DNA of 6,848 nt, from contig JAGYMR010000149.1 of NCBI GenBank assembly GCA_018400515.1, positions 1 through 6,848 of the forward strand. The letters are read 5' to 3'. Within the stretch, counting starts at the first letter, position 1; each line of letters begins with the position of its first letter. The notes beneath the pieces were generated by a model. It was given only the letters and a program-made list of their open reading frames with translations, did no database searches and had not been told where the DNA came from. Shown here one piece after another: positions 1 to 6,343 of this stretch. The position numbers and the translations under genes were made by a program. The DNA is from Tangfeifania sp. (lineage in GTDB: Bacteria > Bacteroidota > Bacteroidia > Bacteroidales > Prolixibacteraceae).

Positions 1-8
1 TATTTTTG
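1..8 (+). promoter_or_regulatory. Putative Bacteroidota -7 promoter box for the S8 protease gene
   Basis: The first eight bases, TATTTTTG, match the Bacteroidota primary-sigma -7 consensus TAnnTTTG exactly. A start of transcription a few bases downstream would give a leader of roughly 50 nt before the ATG at 69. The -33 element (TTTG-like, about 20 bp further upstream) would lie outside the window, so only half of the promoter can be judged. A chance match in T-rich DNA remains possible. Confidence 0.45.
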
Positions 9-68
9 CGCTTTTTTTTCGATATTGCTTCAATAAATCATAAGAAAACTCACCAAAAAAGCGTCAAA

Positions 69-1847
69 ATGAAAAAAAGATTTCTGAAATTTTTAACGAT
101 TATTCTGGCGATAGGTTTTTTCAATGCTTGTAGTGATTCCTATCTGGAGGATCCGGGTATTGATAAAGCGGAGCTGAAATCAGGTGTAAAAAACGGCCTT
201 GAGGAACAGGAAAATCCACTGGCTATACCGGATGATGAAAGGTACCTGATAGGCTTTTCTGCAGGCCCGGACATCCACGCAGTAAAGAATGCCGGAGGCA
301 AACCATACAGAACCTTTAACATTGTTCCGGCGGTGGCTGCACGGTTGAATGAAAAAGCGCGGGAAGCCCTTTCAAGGAACCCGAACGTTACTTACATTGA
401 ACCGGACTACAAGGTATTTTCCACGGCACAGTCGGTTCCATGGGGAGTTGACCGCGTATTTGGCATTGAAACCTATTCATTCACCACATGGACCGTTTCC
501 ACAGGTTCAGGAGTCAGTGTCGCCATCATCGACACCGGCATTGATTCGGATCATGAGGATCTTCCTTCCATAGCAGGGGGAACCAATACCGTTGGCGGTT
601 CTTCCTATGAGGATGGTGACGGGCACGGGACCCATGTGGCAGGAACAGTGGCTGGCCTGGACAATACCATTGGTGTTGTTGGCGTTGCACCAGGAGTTAG
701 TCTTTACGCCGTCAAGGTCCTGGATGATTCGGGAGGCGGAACGGTTTCATCGGTCGTTGGAGGCATTGAGTGGGCTGTTGAAAACGGCATTGAGGTGCTC
801 AACATGAGCCTCGGAAGCAGCAGCGGAACAGAAACCATGCGGCTTGCCTGCGAAAACGCCTGGCAGAAAGGACACATCATTGTCTCCTCAGCAGGCAACA
901 GCGGAAACCGGGGCGGCGGAGGTGACAACGTCGGATATCCGGCAGCCTATGAATCGGTTATTGCTGTGGCGGCTTCCACCAGTGCGGATACCAGGGCCAG
1001 CTTTTCCAGTACCGGCCCGGCAGTTGAGCTGATCGCCCCGGGATACCAGATTCTCAGCACACTCCCGGATGACAGGTATACCGACACCTACAGCGGTACC
1101 TCCATGGCTGCACCCCACGTTACCGGCGTTGCTGCCCTCACCTGGGCATCGAATACCACTTTAACCAATACCCAGGTAAGGGATATTCTCCGGGGAACAG
1201 CAGAAGACCTTGGACTGGATGCTAACCATCAGGGATACGGGCTTGCCCGGGCCGACCTTGCCGTGGCAGCAGCAACCAATAATACCGGAAATCAGGCCCC
1301 CGAAGCCGGGTTCAGCTTTTCCGCAACCGACCTTTCGGTTGCTTTCACCGACCAAAGCAGTGACCCGGATGGCTCTGTGGTTGGCTGGAGCTGGGATTTC
1401 GGAGATGGCTCAGGTAGCTCAACGGAGCAAAATCCAACCTATACCTATGGCACGGACGGAACGTACAATGTCACCCTGACAGTTACCGACGATGATGGGG
1501 CTACATCCTCCGTTTCACAAGAAGTAACTGTGGCAGCGAATTCAGGAAAAACAGCTCCCTCGGTTGATGCGTTTGATGCCTCTCCGAACAGCAATCCTGC
1601 GTGGACACGTGCAACAGTGACCTGGAGCGTTTCTGACGCGGACGGCGATCTGGCATCGGTTGTCATCGAAATGATCAACCCGGACGGAAAAACGGCCTCC
1701 GTTACCAATACAGTCAGTGGTGACGCTGCCAGCGGATCCAATGAACTTGGATTCAAGAAAGGAACCAGCGGAGAACATACGATCAATCTGACGGTTACAG
1801 ATGCCGGCGGCAAAACAGCCACCCAAACAATTTACCGGAATCTGTAA
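69..1847 (+). CDS. Lipoprotein subtilisin-like serine protease (S8) with I9-like propeptide, PKD and C-terminal Ig-like domain
   Basis: Predicted 592-residue exported endopeptidase of the subtilase family, closest in pattern to the proteinase K/aqualysin type. The ATG at 69 is preferred over an in-frame TTG at 6, because it places a clean signal peptide (MKKR, then a hydrophobic run) at the N-terminus, ending in lipobox FFNA with Cys21. Residues about 57-116 resemble an I9 inhibitor propeptide ending in YIEPD. The catalytic triad is intact: Asp155 (VAIIDTGID), His186 (GHGTHVAGT) and Ser345 (GTSMAAPH), with oxyanion Asn277 (SSAGNSG). Residues about 409-489 form a PKD domain (WDFGDG at 442-447), and about 495-589 form a second beta-sandwich, probably Ig-like. 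The ending YRNL does not look like a type IX secretion sorting tail, so lipid anchoring in the outer membrane is the likely fate (inference). No Shine-Dalgarno is seen; the leader is A-rich. The gene is probably monocistronic, given the terminator that follows. The substrate is unknown. Confidence 0.93.
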   Translation: MKKRFLKFLTIILAIGFFNACSDSYLEDPGIDKAELKSGVKNGLEEQENPLAIPDDERYLIGFSAGPDIHAVKNAGGKPYRTFNIVPAVAARLNEKAREALSRNPNVTYIEPDYKVFSTAQSVPWGVDRVFGIETYSFTTWTVSTGSGVSVAIIDTGIDSDHEDLPSIAGGTNTVGGSSYEDGDGHGTHVAGTVAGLDNTIGVVGVAPGVSLYAVKVLDDSGGGTVSSVVGGIEWAVENGIEVLNMSLGSSSGTETMRLACENAWQKGHIIVSSAGNSGNRGGGGDNVGYPAAYESVIAVAASTSADTRASFSSTGPAVELIAPGYQILSTLPDDRYTDTYSGTSMAAPHVTGVAALTWASNTTLTNTQVRDILRGTAEDLGLDANHQGYGLARADLAVAAATNNTGNQAPEAGFSFSATDLSVAFTDQSSDPDGSVVGWSWDFGDGSGSSTEQNPTYTYGTDGTYNVTLTVTDDDGATSSVSQEVTVAANSGKTAPSVDAFDASPNSNPAWTRATVTWSVSDADGDLASVVIEMINPDGKTASVTNTVSGDAASGSNELGFKKGTSGEHTINLTVTDAGGKTATQTIYRNL

Positions 1848-1900
1848 GTCAACGTATAAACCGTCTCACGGCATTCCCGGACAAAAAGGGAAGGTGCCCA

Positions 1901-1938
1901 AAAAGACAGCATTGCCTCGGACAATGCTGTCTTTTTTT
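1901..1938 (+). terminator. Rho-independent terminator after the protease gene
   Basis: A perfect 14-bp inverted repeat (1901-1914 pairing with 1922-1935) encloses a 7-nt loop (1915-1921). Seven T residues occupy 1932-1938, the first four of them inside the stem. The stem core is AGACAGCATTG. It starts 53 bp after the protease stop codon. An A run at 1900-1904 would give a short U tract on the opposite strand, but no minus-strand gene ends nearby, so its role is termination of the protease transcript. Confidence 0.92.
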
Positions 1939-2072
1939 ATCTGCGAAAAAATTCAGGACCGCCGGATTTCAAAGGGTCTGGAGAAGATGACTTTATTGCG
2001 TTAAAAAAAATCCCCCTTGATTGTAATGCTCGTAAAAAATCCTCGTCTTATTTAAAAACCAAATCAATCGTT

Positions 2073-3323
2073 ATGAGATCAATCATTGCTGTCTTTTTCC
2101 TGGGAATCGTTTTTTTCTCATGCACCAACTCCGGACCTGCCACCTGGCAATGGCGCGGAGACAATCGCAAGGGAATTTTTTCAGGGGAAAACCTGCTGAA
2201 AAAATGGCCGGAGGGAGGGCCGGTCCAGAAATGGGTAGTTGAAGGGATCGGAAATGGATATGGCTCGCCCACCGTTACCGGAAGTGAAATTTTTATTACA
2301 GGGGAAGCAGACAGCCTGGCATTTTTGTTTTGTCTGGCTCCGAACGGTAAGATGCGCTGGAAAACCGGACTCGGAGAAGCGTGGAACTCCCACTATCCGG
2401 GGTCCCGTTCGGCTCCGACGGTGGTGGACGACCACCTGTATGTTATCACCGGAATGGGGAACCTTTTCTGTCTAAGCCGTGAAAACGGGGCCGTGGTTTG
2501 GTCTAAAGATTTTGCCGGTGAGTTTCGGGGCGTGCTTCCCCGCTTCGGGATGGCAGAGGCTGCCGTAGTCGACGAAACAAAAGTATACTGGATGCCCGGG
2601 GGAAAAAAGCACAATGTCGTTGCCCTCAACCGGTTTACCGGGGAATTGATCTGGTCCTGCAGGGCCATGGGGGAACGTCCCGGCTATAATCCGGGGAACC
2701 TCATTGAAATACCGGGAAGGAAATTGTTCGTCACTTTTTCGGCATACCATCTTTTAGGCATCGATGCCGAAACCGGCAAGTTGCTCTGGACACACCTTCA
2801 GGAGAACACCCCGGTGGAAAAACGTGAACCCGGTATTGGTGACACCCACAGCAACAATGTAATTTTTGAAGACGGCTTCATATATTATGCTGCAGGGGAC
2901 GGCAACGGCGGAGTCAAACTTCAGCTCTCTGCCGACGGTTCTGAAATCACCGAGGTCTGGCGGAATACGGATTTTGACAGCTATATGGGAGGATTTGTAA
3001 AGATCGGCAACTACCTCTACGGATGCGGAACCCGGAAAAAAGAGTTAAAAAGCCTCCATGTTTTAAGCGGTGAATTGAGCGATTCGCTGAAAATTGGAAC
3101 GGGGGCCGTCATTGGAGCAGACAACCGACTCTATTACTACAATTTCCGGGGTGAGCTTTCGCTGGTGAGTTATTCCGGCGGACACATGAAGCGGGACAGT
3201 TATTTCAAAATCACCAATGGTACCGGACAGCACTTTTCCCACCCCGTTATAAATAACGGCATGCTGTATCAGCGGAGGGGGGATGCCCTGATGGCCTTTG
3301 AAATAAAAAGGGCAGAGACTTAA
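2073..3323 (+). CDS. PQQ-like (BamB-like) beta-propeller lipoprotein
   Basis: Predicted 416-residue envelope protein. The N-terminus MRSIIAVFFLGIVFFSC is a lipoprotein signal with Cys17. The mature start contains WQWRGDNRKGIF (25-36), which resembles the WRGPNRDGI motif at the head of many Bacteroidota and Planctomycetes PQQ-binding-like proteins. Propeller repeats of the form xLxxxGxxxW recur: LFCLAPNGKMRW (85-96), LFCLSRENGAVVW (131-143), VVALNRFTGELIW (182-194) and LLGIDAETGKLLW (227-239). More divergent copies follow near 283-299, 325-341, 362-378 and 390-411. This suggests seven or eight blades. The fold is known both for quinoprotein dehydrogenases and for non-enzymatic scaffolds such as BamB. 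I see no vicinal Cys-Cys pair or cytochrome motif of the kind found in quinoprotein alcohol dehydrogenases, so a catalytic role is not supported. No Shine-Dalgarno and no convincing promoter were found upstream. The specific function is unknown. Confidence 0.85.
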   Translation: MRSIIAVFFLGIVFFSCTNSGPATWQWRGDNRKGIFSGENLLKKWPEGGPVQKWVVEGIGNGYGSPTVTGSEIFITGEADSLAFLFCLAPNGKMRWKTGLGEAWNSHYPGSRSAPTVVDDHLYVITGMGNLFCLSRENGAVVWSKDFAGEFRGVLPRFGMAEAAVVDETKVYWMPGGKKHNVVALNRFTGELIWSCRAMGERPGYNPGNLIEIPGRKLFVTFSAYHLLGIDAETGKLLWTHLQENTPVEKREPGIGDTHSNNVIFEDGFIYYAAGDGNGGVKLQLSADGSEITEVWRNTDFDSYMGGFVKIGNYLYGCGTRKKELKSLHVLSGELSDSLKIGTGAVIGADNRLYYYNFRGELSLVSYSGGHMKRDSYFKITNGTGQHFSHPVINNGMLYQRRGDALMAFEIKRAET

Positions 3324-3325
3324 AG

Positions 3326-3859
3326 TCACTCCTTCAGCTCCCTCAGCCGCTCCAGGTAAACTTCGAAATCCAATGCTCCGAAAAGCACGAACCGGATGTG
3401 CCGGACATGTTTCAATTCCGGAATTTCTTCACGAATGGCCTTCAGGGCGATGTCGGTTGCCGCTTCAAAAGGATACCCAAAAGCTCCGGCGGAAATCGCC
3501 GGAAAAGCAATGGAATCAACCTTGTTATCATCCGCCACCTGAAGTGCATTCCTGTAGCAATCGGCTAGAAGCCGGTTTTCCGGTTTATCCCTTCCGTAGA
3601 CCGGCCCGAGGCAATGGATAACAAACCGGTTGGGAAGGTTATGTGCCCCGGAAATGACCGCCTCTCCGGGATGAATGGGTGCCATAGGCCGGCACTCCTC
3701 TGCCAGTCCGGGACCTGCAGCACGGTGAATGGCTCCGGCTACGCCCCCGCCAGGCATTAACTGAGCGTTGGCAGCATTTACCACCGCCGCCATGTCGGAT
3801 TGATGCGCGATATCGCCCTGAACGGCCTCCAGTAAAACGTTCCCGATCTGTTTCTTCAT
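3326..3859 (-). CDS. Macro-domain protein (ADP-ribose/O-acetyl-ADP-ribose-type)
   Basis: Predicted 177-residue cytoplasmic single-domain protein of the Appr-1''-p processing family, the same size class as E. coli YmdB. Visible motifs are QGDIA (14-18), VVNAAN (26-31), GGGVAGAIHRAAG (37-49), GEAVISGAHNLP and VIHCLGPVYG in the middle, and FPAISAGAFGYP as the phosphate-binding loop. Such proteins bind ADP-ribose and often hydrolyse O-acetyl-ADP-ribose or mono-ADP-ribose from acidic residues. By hand alignment to YmdB, Asn31 matches YmdB Asn25 and His45 matches His39, but YmdB catalytic Asp35 is replaced by Ala41. The activity may therefore differ, or the protein may act mainly as a binder. An AAGGAAG sequence (3870-3876) and GAGGG (3864-3868) precede the ATG as possible ribosome-binding sites. 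The gene has its own promoter-like sequence and converges on the propeller gene. Confidence 0.9.
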   Translation of the reverse strand: MKKQIGNVLLEAVQGDIAHQSDMAAVVNAANAQLMPGGGVAGAIHRAAGPGLAEECRPMAPIHPGEAVISGAHNLPNRFVIHCLGPVYGRDKPENRLLADCYRNALQVADDNKVDSIAFPAISAGAFGYPFEAATDIALKAIREEIPELKHVRHIRFVLFGALDFEVYLERLRELKE

Positions 3860-3889
3860 TTTACCCTCACTTCCTTGTTAACAGCACTG

Positions 3890-3920
3890 CAAAGGTAGCA
3901 AACTGAAGGATTACGATCAA
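3890..3920 (-). promoter_or_regulatory. Bacteroidota-type promoter for the macro-domain gene
   Basis: Read on the minus strand, TTG (3918-3920) is followed after exactly 20 nt by TACCTTTG (3890-3897), a full match to the -7 consensus TAnnTTTG at the expected spacing to a -33 TTG core. Transcription would begin around 3883, leaving a leader of about 25 nt that includes the purine-rich AAGGAAG site. The promoter sits in the 78-bp gap between the sugar-binding protein gene and the macro-domain gene, so the latter can be expressed on its own. Confidence 0.65.
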
Positions 3921-3937
3921 TAGTTGCCGGCTTTCTG

Positions 3938-4939
3938 TTATTTGAAAATTTCTTCCTCGGTCTGATACCCTTCAGAAATAACGGTCAGTTTCAGATTCTC
4001 CTTGTTAACCACCATGCCATTATGGAAAACGGCAGGAACGAGCCGGGCACCGTTACTCACGGTTTGATAGGTTCCTTCACACTCCTTTGTCCTGCCAAGA
4101 GCCATGGACAGTTCGGCAGCAGTGGAAGCCAGCTTTTCATAGGGTTTATAAATGGTGCAGGTCTGATGCCCGGCCACAATTTCCTGGAGGTTTTTCAGGT
4201 CGGCATCCATACCGGCCACAAGCACGTTCCCCTCCTTGCCATTCTCTTTCAACGCCTGGATTATTCCCAGTGCAATGGCATCATTTCCGGCAATGATGGC
4301 ATCCACCCCGGGAGTTTTCCGGAGGAGCTTGAGGGTATGGTCATACCCCTCTTCTTCTCCCCAATACTCGGTAAATACATTGTAAACAATTTCGATGTCT
4401 CCTTTCTCAACAAGCGGTTGCAAGACATTCATCTGCCCGAGGTACAAAAACTGGCTGTTATTATCACTTTTTGCACCTCCAATCAACGCATATTTTCCCG
4501 TTGGTTTAATGGTTGTCAGGTACTCCGCCTGCAACCTTCCGATCTCCACATTATCGGTAGACACATAACAGTCGAGCATACAATTACGGATCAGCCGGTC
4601 ATAGGAGATAACAGGTACACTCTTCTCGTGAGCCTCTTCCACAATTTTAGCTGCTGAATACCGGTCCACAGGAATTATCGTCAGCACGTCCACTCCGTTA
4701 GCCAGTAATTCTTTTGCCTGGGCCAATTGACGTTCAGCGTCGTTTCCCGCAATCATCACTTTCACCGTACCGCCCAGTTCTTCCACACTTTTTACAAAAA
4801 AATCCCGGTCATTTTCCCACCGCTCCTTATCCAGGTCATGAATTAAAAATCCCACTTCTACGGGATCATTTTTTTTGCATCCCCAAATAAGGAGAACGGA
4901 GAGAAGGGTCAAGGAAAAAATTCTTACCAAATTTTTCAT
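3938..4939 (-). CDS. XylF-like periplasmic sugar-binding lipoprotein
   Basis: Predicted 333-residue solute-binding protein of the type I periplasmic-binding fold (ribose/xylose/ChvE group). The signal peptide ends in lipobox LIWG with Cys21, so the protein should be lipid-anchored. Its pattern follows E. coli XylF throughout: HDLDKERWENDRDFF (34-48), NGVDVLTIIP (81-90), SYDRLI (112-117), SDNNSQFLYLGQMNVL (158-173), AGNDAIALG (217-225), GMDADL (243-248) and TIYKP (262-266). The residues D114/R115, N160/N161, N219/D220, D245 and K265 fall at positions that, from memory, line the sugar pocket in this family, so a pentose-like ligand is plausible but not shown. No permease (XylH) or ATPase (XylG) gene is present in the window. 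Cys120 and Cys124 are an unusual close pair. No Shine-Dalgarno is seen. The 78-bp gap to the macro-domain gene shows no clear terminator, so read-through is possible. Confidence 0.88.
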   Translation of the reverse strand: MKNLVRIFSLTLLSVLLIWGCKKNDPVEVGFLIHDLDKERWENDRDFFVKSVEELGGTVKVMIAGNDAERQLAQAKELLANGVDVLTIIPVDRYSAAKIVEEAHEKSVPVISYDRLIRNCMLDCYVSTDNVEIGRLQAEYLTTIKPTGKYALIGGAKSDNNSQFLYLGQMNVLQPLVEKGDIEIVYNVFTEYWGEEEGYDHTLKLLRKTPGVDAIIAGNDAIALGIIQALKENGKEGNVLVAGMDADLKNLQEIVAGHQTCTIYKPYEKLASTAAELSMALGRTKECEGTYQTVSNGARLVPAVFHNGMVVNKENLKLTVISEGYQTEEEIFK

Positions 4940-5236
4940 GATAATGTATTTTTAAATTTGAATGGATAAACGACACGGTGCCGGTGAAACCGGACGCTCC
5001 CCCCAAAAAACACCTTTGAACGGAATGCCCGCACCTGCTTCACAGAGCCCGTTTAAAATAATGTCCCGACAAAAAAAGAACTGCTGCTCCCCGAAACCCA
5101 TAAATCATTGCCCATGCCGGTCACAGGTACGTCATTTTTTTTTATCATTTACGAATAATCGGCAAAAGGGTTTAACAAAAAAAATTAAGGAATTGCTTTT
5201 TACCGCAAAAAAAACCGCAACCTTTTCTCCAAGCAT
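4940..5236. other. 297-bp intergenic region without a supported gene
   Basis: This gap separates the end of the maf gene from the start of the XylF-like gene, both on the minus strand. It is rich in A and T runs (for example nine T at 5135-5143 and eight A at 5207-5214). It contains a small inverted repeat CCGGT-GAA-ACCGG at 4981-4993, about 40 bp upstream of the XylF-like start codon. No exact TAnnTTTG box was found on the minus strand and no strong terminator hairpin follows maf. An open frame on the plus strand (4962-5240) encodes a basic, low-complexity peptide with no recognisable domain and runs into the end of maf; it is judged non-coding. The promoter of the XylF-like gene presumably lies here. 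Confidence 0.6.
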
Positions 5237-5812
5237 TTAAAATTCAATGATTTCCTGATATAGCTTTTGCACGGGGAGTCCCATGACATTATAAAAAGAG
5301 CCTTCAATGTGGGTAATTCCGATAAAACCGATCCATTCCTGGATCCCATAGGCTCCGGCTTTATCCATAGGACGAAATACGGAAATGTAGTAATGGATCT
5401 CTTCGGGGGTCAAGTTTTTAAACTGAACGTTTGAAACCGAAAAAAAAGATTTTTGCTTCCGGGATGATGACAAGCAGACGCCGGAGATCACCTTGTGTTC
5501 ATTTCCACTCAGTTTGTGAAGCATATCGGTGGCCTCCTGCTCTCCGGCAGGTTTTCCCAGTACCTCTCCATTAAACCAGACAATGGTATCGGCTGTAATG
5601 AGCAGGTCATTGTTTTTCAATTCTTCAAGAAAAGGCTGCGCTTTTCGTTGAGCCAGATAAACCGGAATCTGTTCCCGCGTCAGTTCAGGGGGAAACGTTT
5701 CATCAATTTCCCTGGTTTGCACCTGAAATTCGATGCCCAGGGAATGGAGCAGTTGTTGCCTTCGCGGGGATTTTGAAGCAAGTATGAAATGATAATGCGG
5801 GAACCAGTTCAT
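5237..5812 (-). CDS. maf: Maf family nucleoside triphosphate pyrophosphatase (dTTP/UTP type)
   Basis: Predicted 191-residue cytoplasmic enzyme that hydrolyses nucleoside triphosphates to monophosphate and pyrophosphate, with links to pool sanitation and to septum formation in some bacteria. The length is typical of the family. Signature motifs are ASKSPRRQQLL (12-22), EIDE (35-38), LAQRKA (53-58), ITADTIV with the likely catalytic Asp75, GKP (86-88), HKVISGV (106-112), DKAGAYGIQ (150-158) and IEGSFYNVMGLP (169-180). The KAGAYGIQ and GSFYNVMGLP stretches point to the YhdE-like dTTP/UTP subgroup rather than the m7GTP subgroup (inference from family knowledge). The ATG directly abuts the stop codon of the KdsC-like gene (TAA|ATG), so translation is probably coupled. 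It is the last gene of the operon in view. Confidence 0.95.
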   Translation of the reverse strand: MNWFPHYHFILASKSPRRQQLLHSLGIEFQVQTREIDETFPPELTREQIPVYLAQRKAQPFLEELKNNDLLITADTIVWFNGEVLGKPAGEQEATDMLHKLSGNEHKVISGVCLSSSRKQKSFFSVSNVQFKNLTPEEIHYYISVFRPMDKAGAYGIQEWIGFIGITHIEGSFYNVMGLPVQKLYQEIIEF

Positions 5813-6343
5813 TTAAAAAGCATTGTTTAAAAGCATGTCTTCTGAAAACCAGGCCTTCTGAACCCGCAGGGTCTGTTCAATAACATCGCGAACACACCCC
5901 TCTCCCCCCTTCAGCGGGGAAATGTATTTCGAGATCCGTTTAATGTCATCGACAGCATCGCAGGGACAGACAGGAACTCCTGCCTTCTGCATGGCCAAAT
6001 AATCGACGAGGTCGTCCCCCATGAACAGAACATTTTCCGCTTCCACACCGGTTTTTGCAAGAAAATCGTTCAGGCATTCCACCTTATCCCGAACATTATC
6101 GTAATAGTATTCTACACCGAGTTTTTCGTACCGGAGGCGCACGCGTTCAATGGTTCCCCCTGTAATAACAGCAACCGGGAAGCCAAAATTCAGGGCATTC
6201 CTGACAGCAAACCCGTCCTTCACATTGGCGGTGCGCACCGGATCTCCCCCGGGTCCCAGCGGGGTGGTGTCTTTCGATAAAACCCCGTCCACATCAAACA
6301 CAAATGCTTTTACCTTTTTCAGTTCTTCCTTAAAGAGCGTCAT
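5813..6343 (-). CDS. kdsC: 3-deoxy-D-manno-octulosonate 8-phosphate phosphatase, KdsC-type HAD
   Basis: Predicted 176-residue HAD-superfamily phosphatase that would remove phosphate from Kdo-8-phosphate to give Kdo for lipopolysaccharide inner-core synthesis. The motifs are in order: FDVDGVLS (nucleophile Asp17 and acid/base Asp19), VITGG (59-63, motif II Thr61), Lys87 in NVRDKV (motif III), and MGDDLVD (108-114, Mg2+-binding Asp110, Asp111). There is no cap domain, as expected for the C0 tetrameric KdsC class. The tail SPLKGGEGCVRDVIEQ corresponds to the Gly-rich C-terminal segment that in E. coli KdsC reaches a neighbouring active site. The sequence NVKDGFAV (40-47) matches the NVRDGYGI stretch of E. 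coli KdsC. The start codon overlaps the upstream stop codon by 1 nt (TAATG). Closely related HAD phosphatases of other sugars cannot be fully excluded from sequence alone. Confidence 0.92.
   Translation of the reverse strand: MTLFKEELKKVKAFVFDVDGVLSKDTTPLGPGGDPVRTANVKDGFAVRNALNFGFPVAVITGGTIERVRLRYEKLGVEYYYDNVRDKVECLNDFLAKTGVEAENVLFMGDDLVDYLAMQKAGVPVCPCDAVDDIKRISKYISPLKGGEGCVRDVIEQTLRVQKAWFSEDMLLNNAF

Noticed and set aside
6..68. Possible N-terminal extension of the protease from a TTG codon at 6.
   Set aside because: It would bury the lipoprotein signal peptide 21 residues inside the protein, and it overlaps the probable -7 promoter box.
1445..1822. 125-codon minus-strand open frame inside the protease gene.
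   Set aside because: It is the antisense of the PKD and C-terminal domains; the sense protein is clearly conserved in pattern, and the antisense peptide has no family features.
3326..3859. DarTG-type toxin-antitoxin system, since the DarG antitoxin contains a macro domain.
   Set aside because: There is no DarT-like ADP-ribosyltransferase gene next to it and the protein has only the macro domain, without the extra C-terminal region of DarG.
4022..4657. 211-codon plus-strand open frame inside the XylF-like gene.
   Set aside because: It is an antisense shadow of a gene whose minus-strand product matches XylF along its length.
4981..4993. Inverted repeat CCGGT-GAA-ACCGG as a terminator or riboswitch stem.
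   Set aside because: The stem is only 5 bp, has no following T run in either useful position, and no known riboswitch core is visible around it.
5203..5220. Terminator candidate after maf made of repeated CCGCAA and A runs.
   Set aside because: The two CCGCAA copies are direct repeats, not inverted, so no hairpin forms.
4962..5240. 92-codon open frame on the plus strand between maf and the XylF-like gene.
   Set aside because: The product is basic and low in complexity with poly-Lys stretches from A runs, has no recognisable domain, and its end overlaps the end of maf on the other strand.
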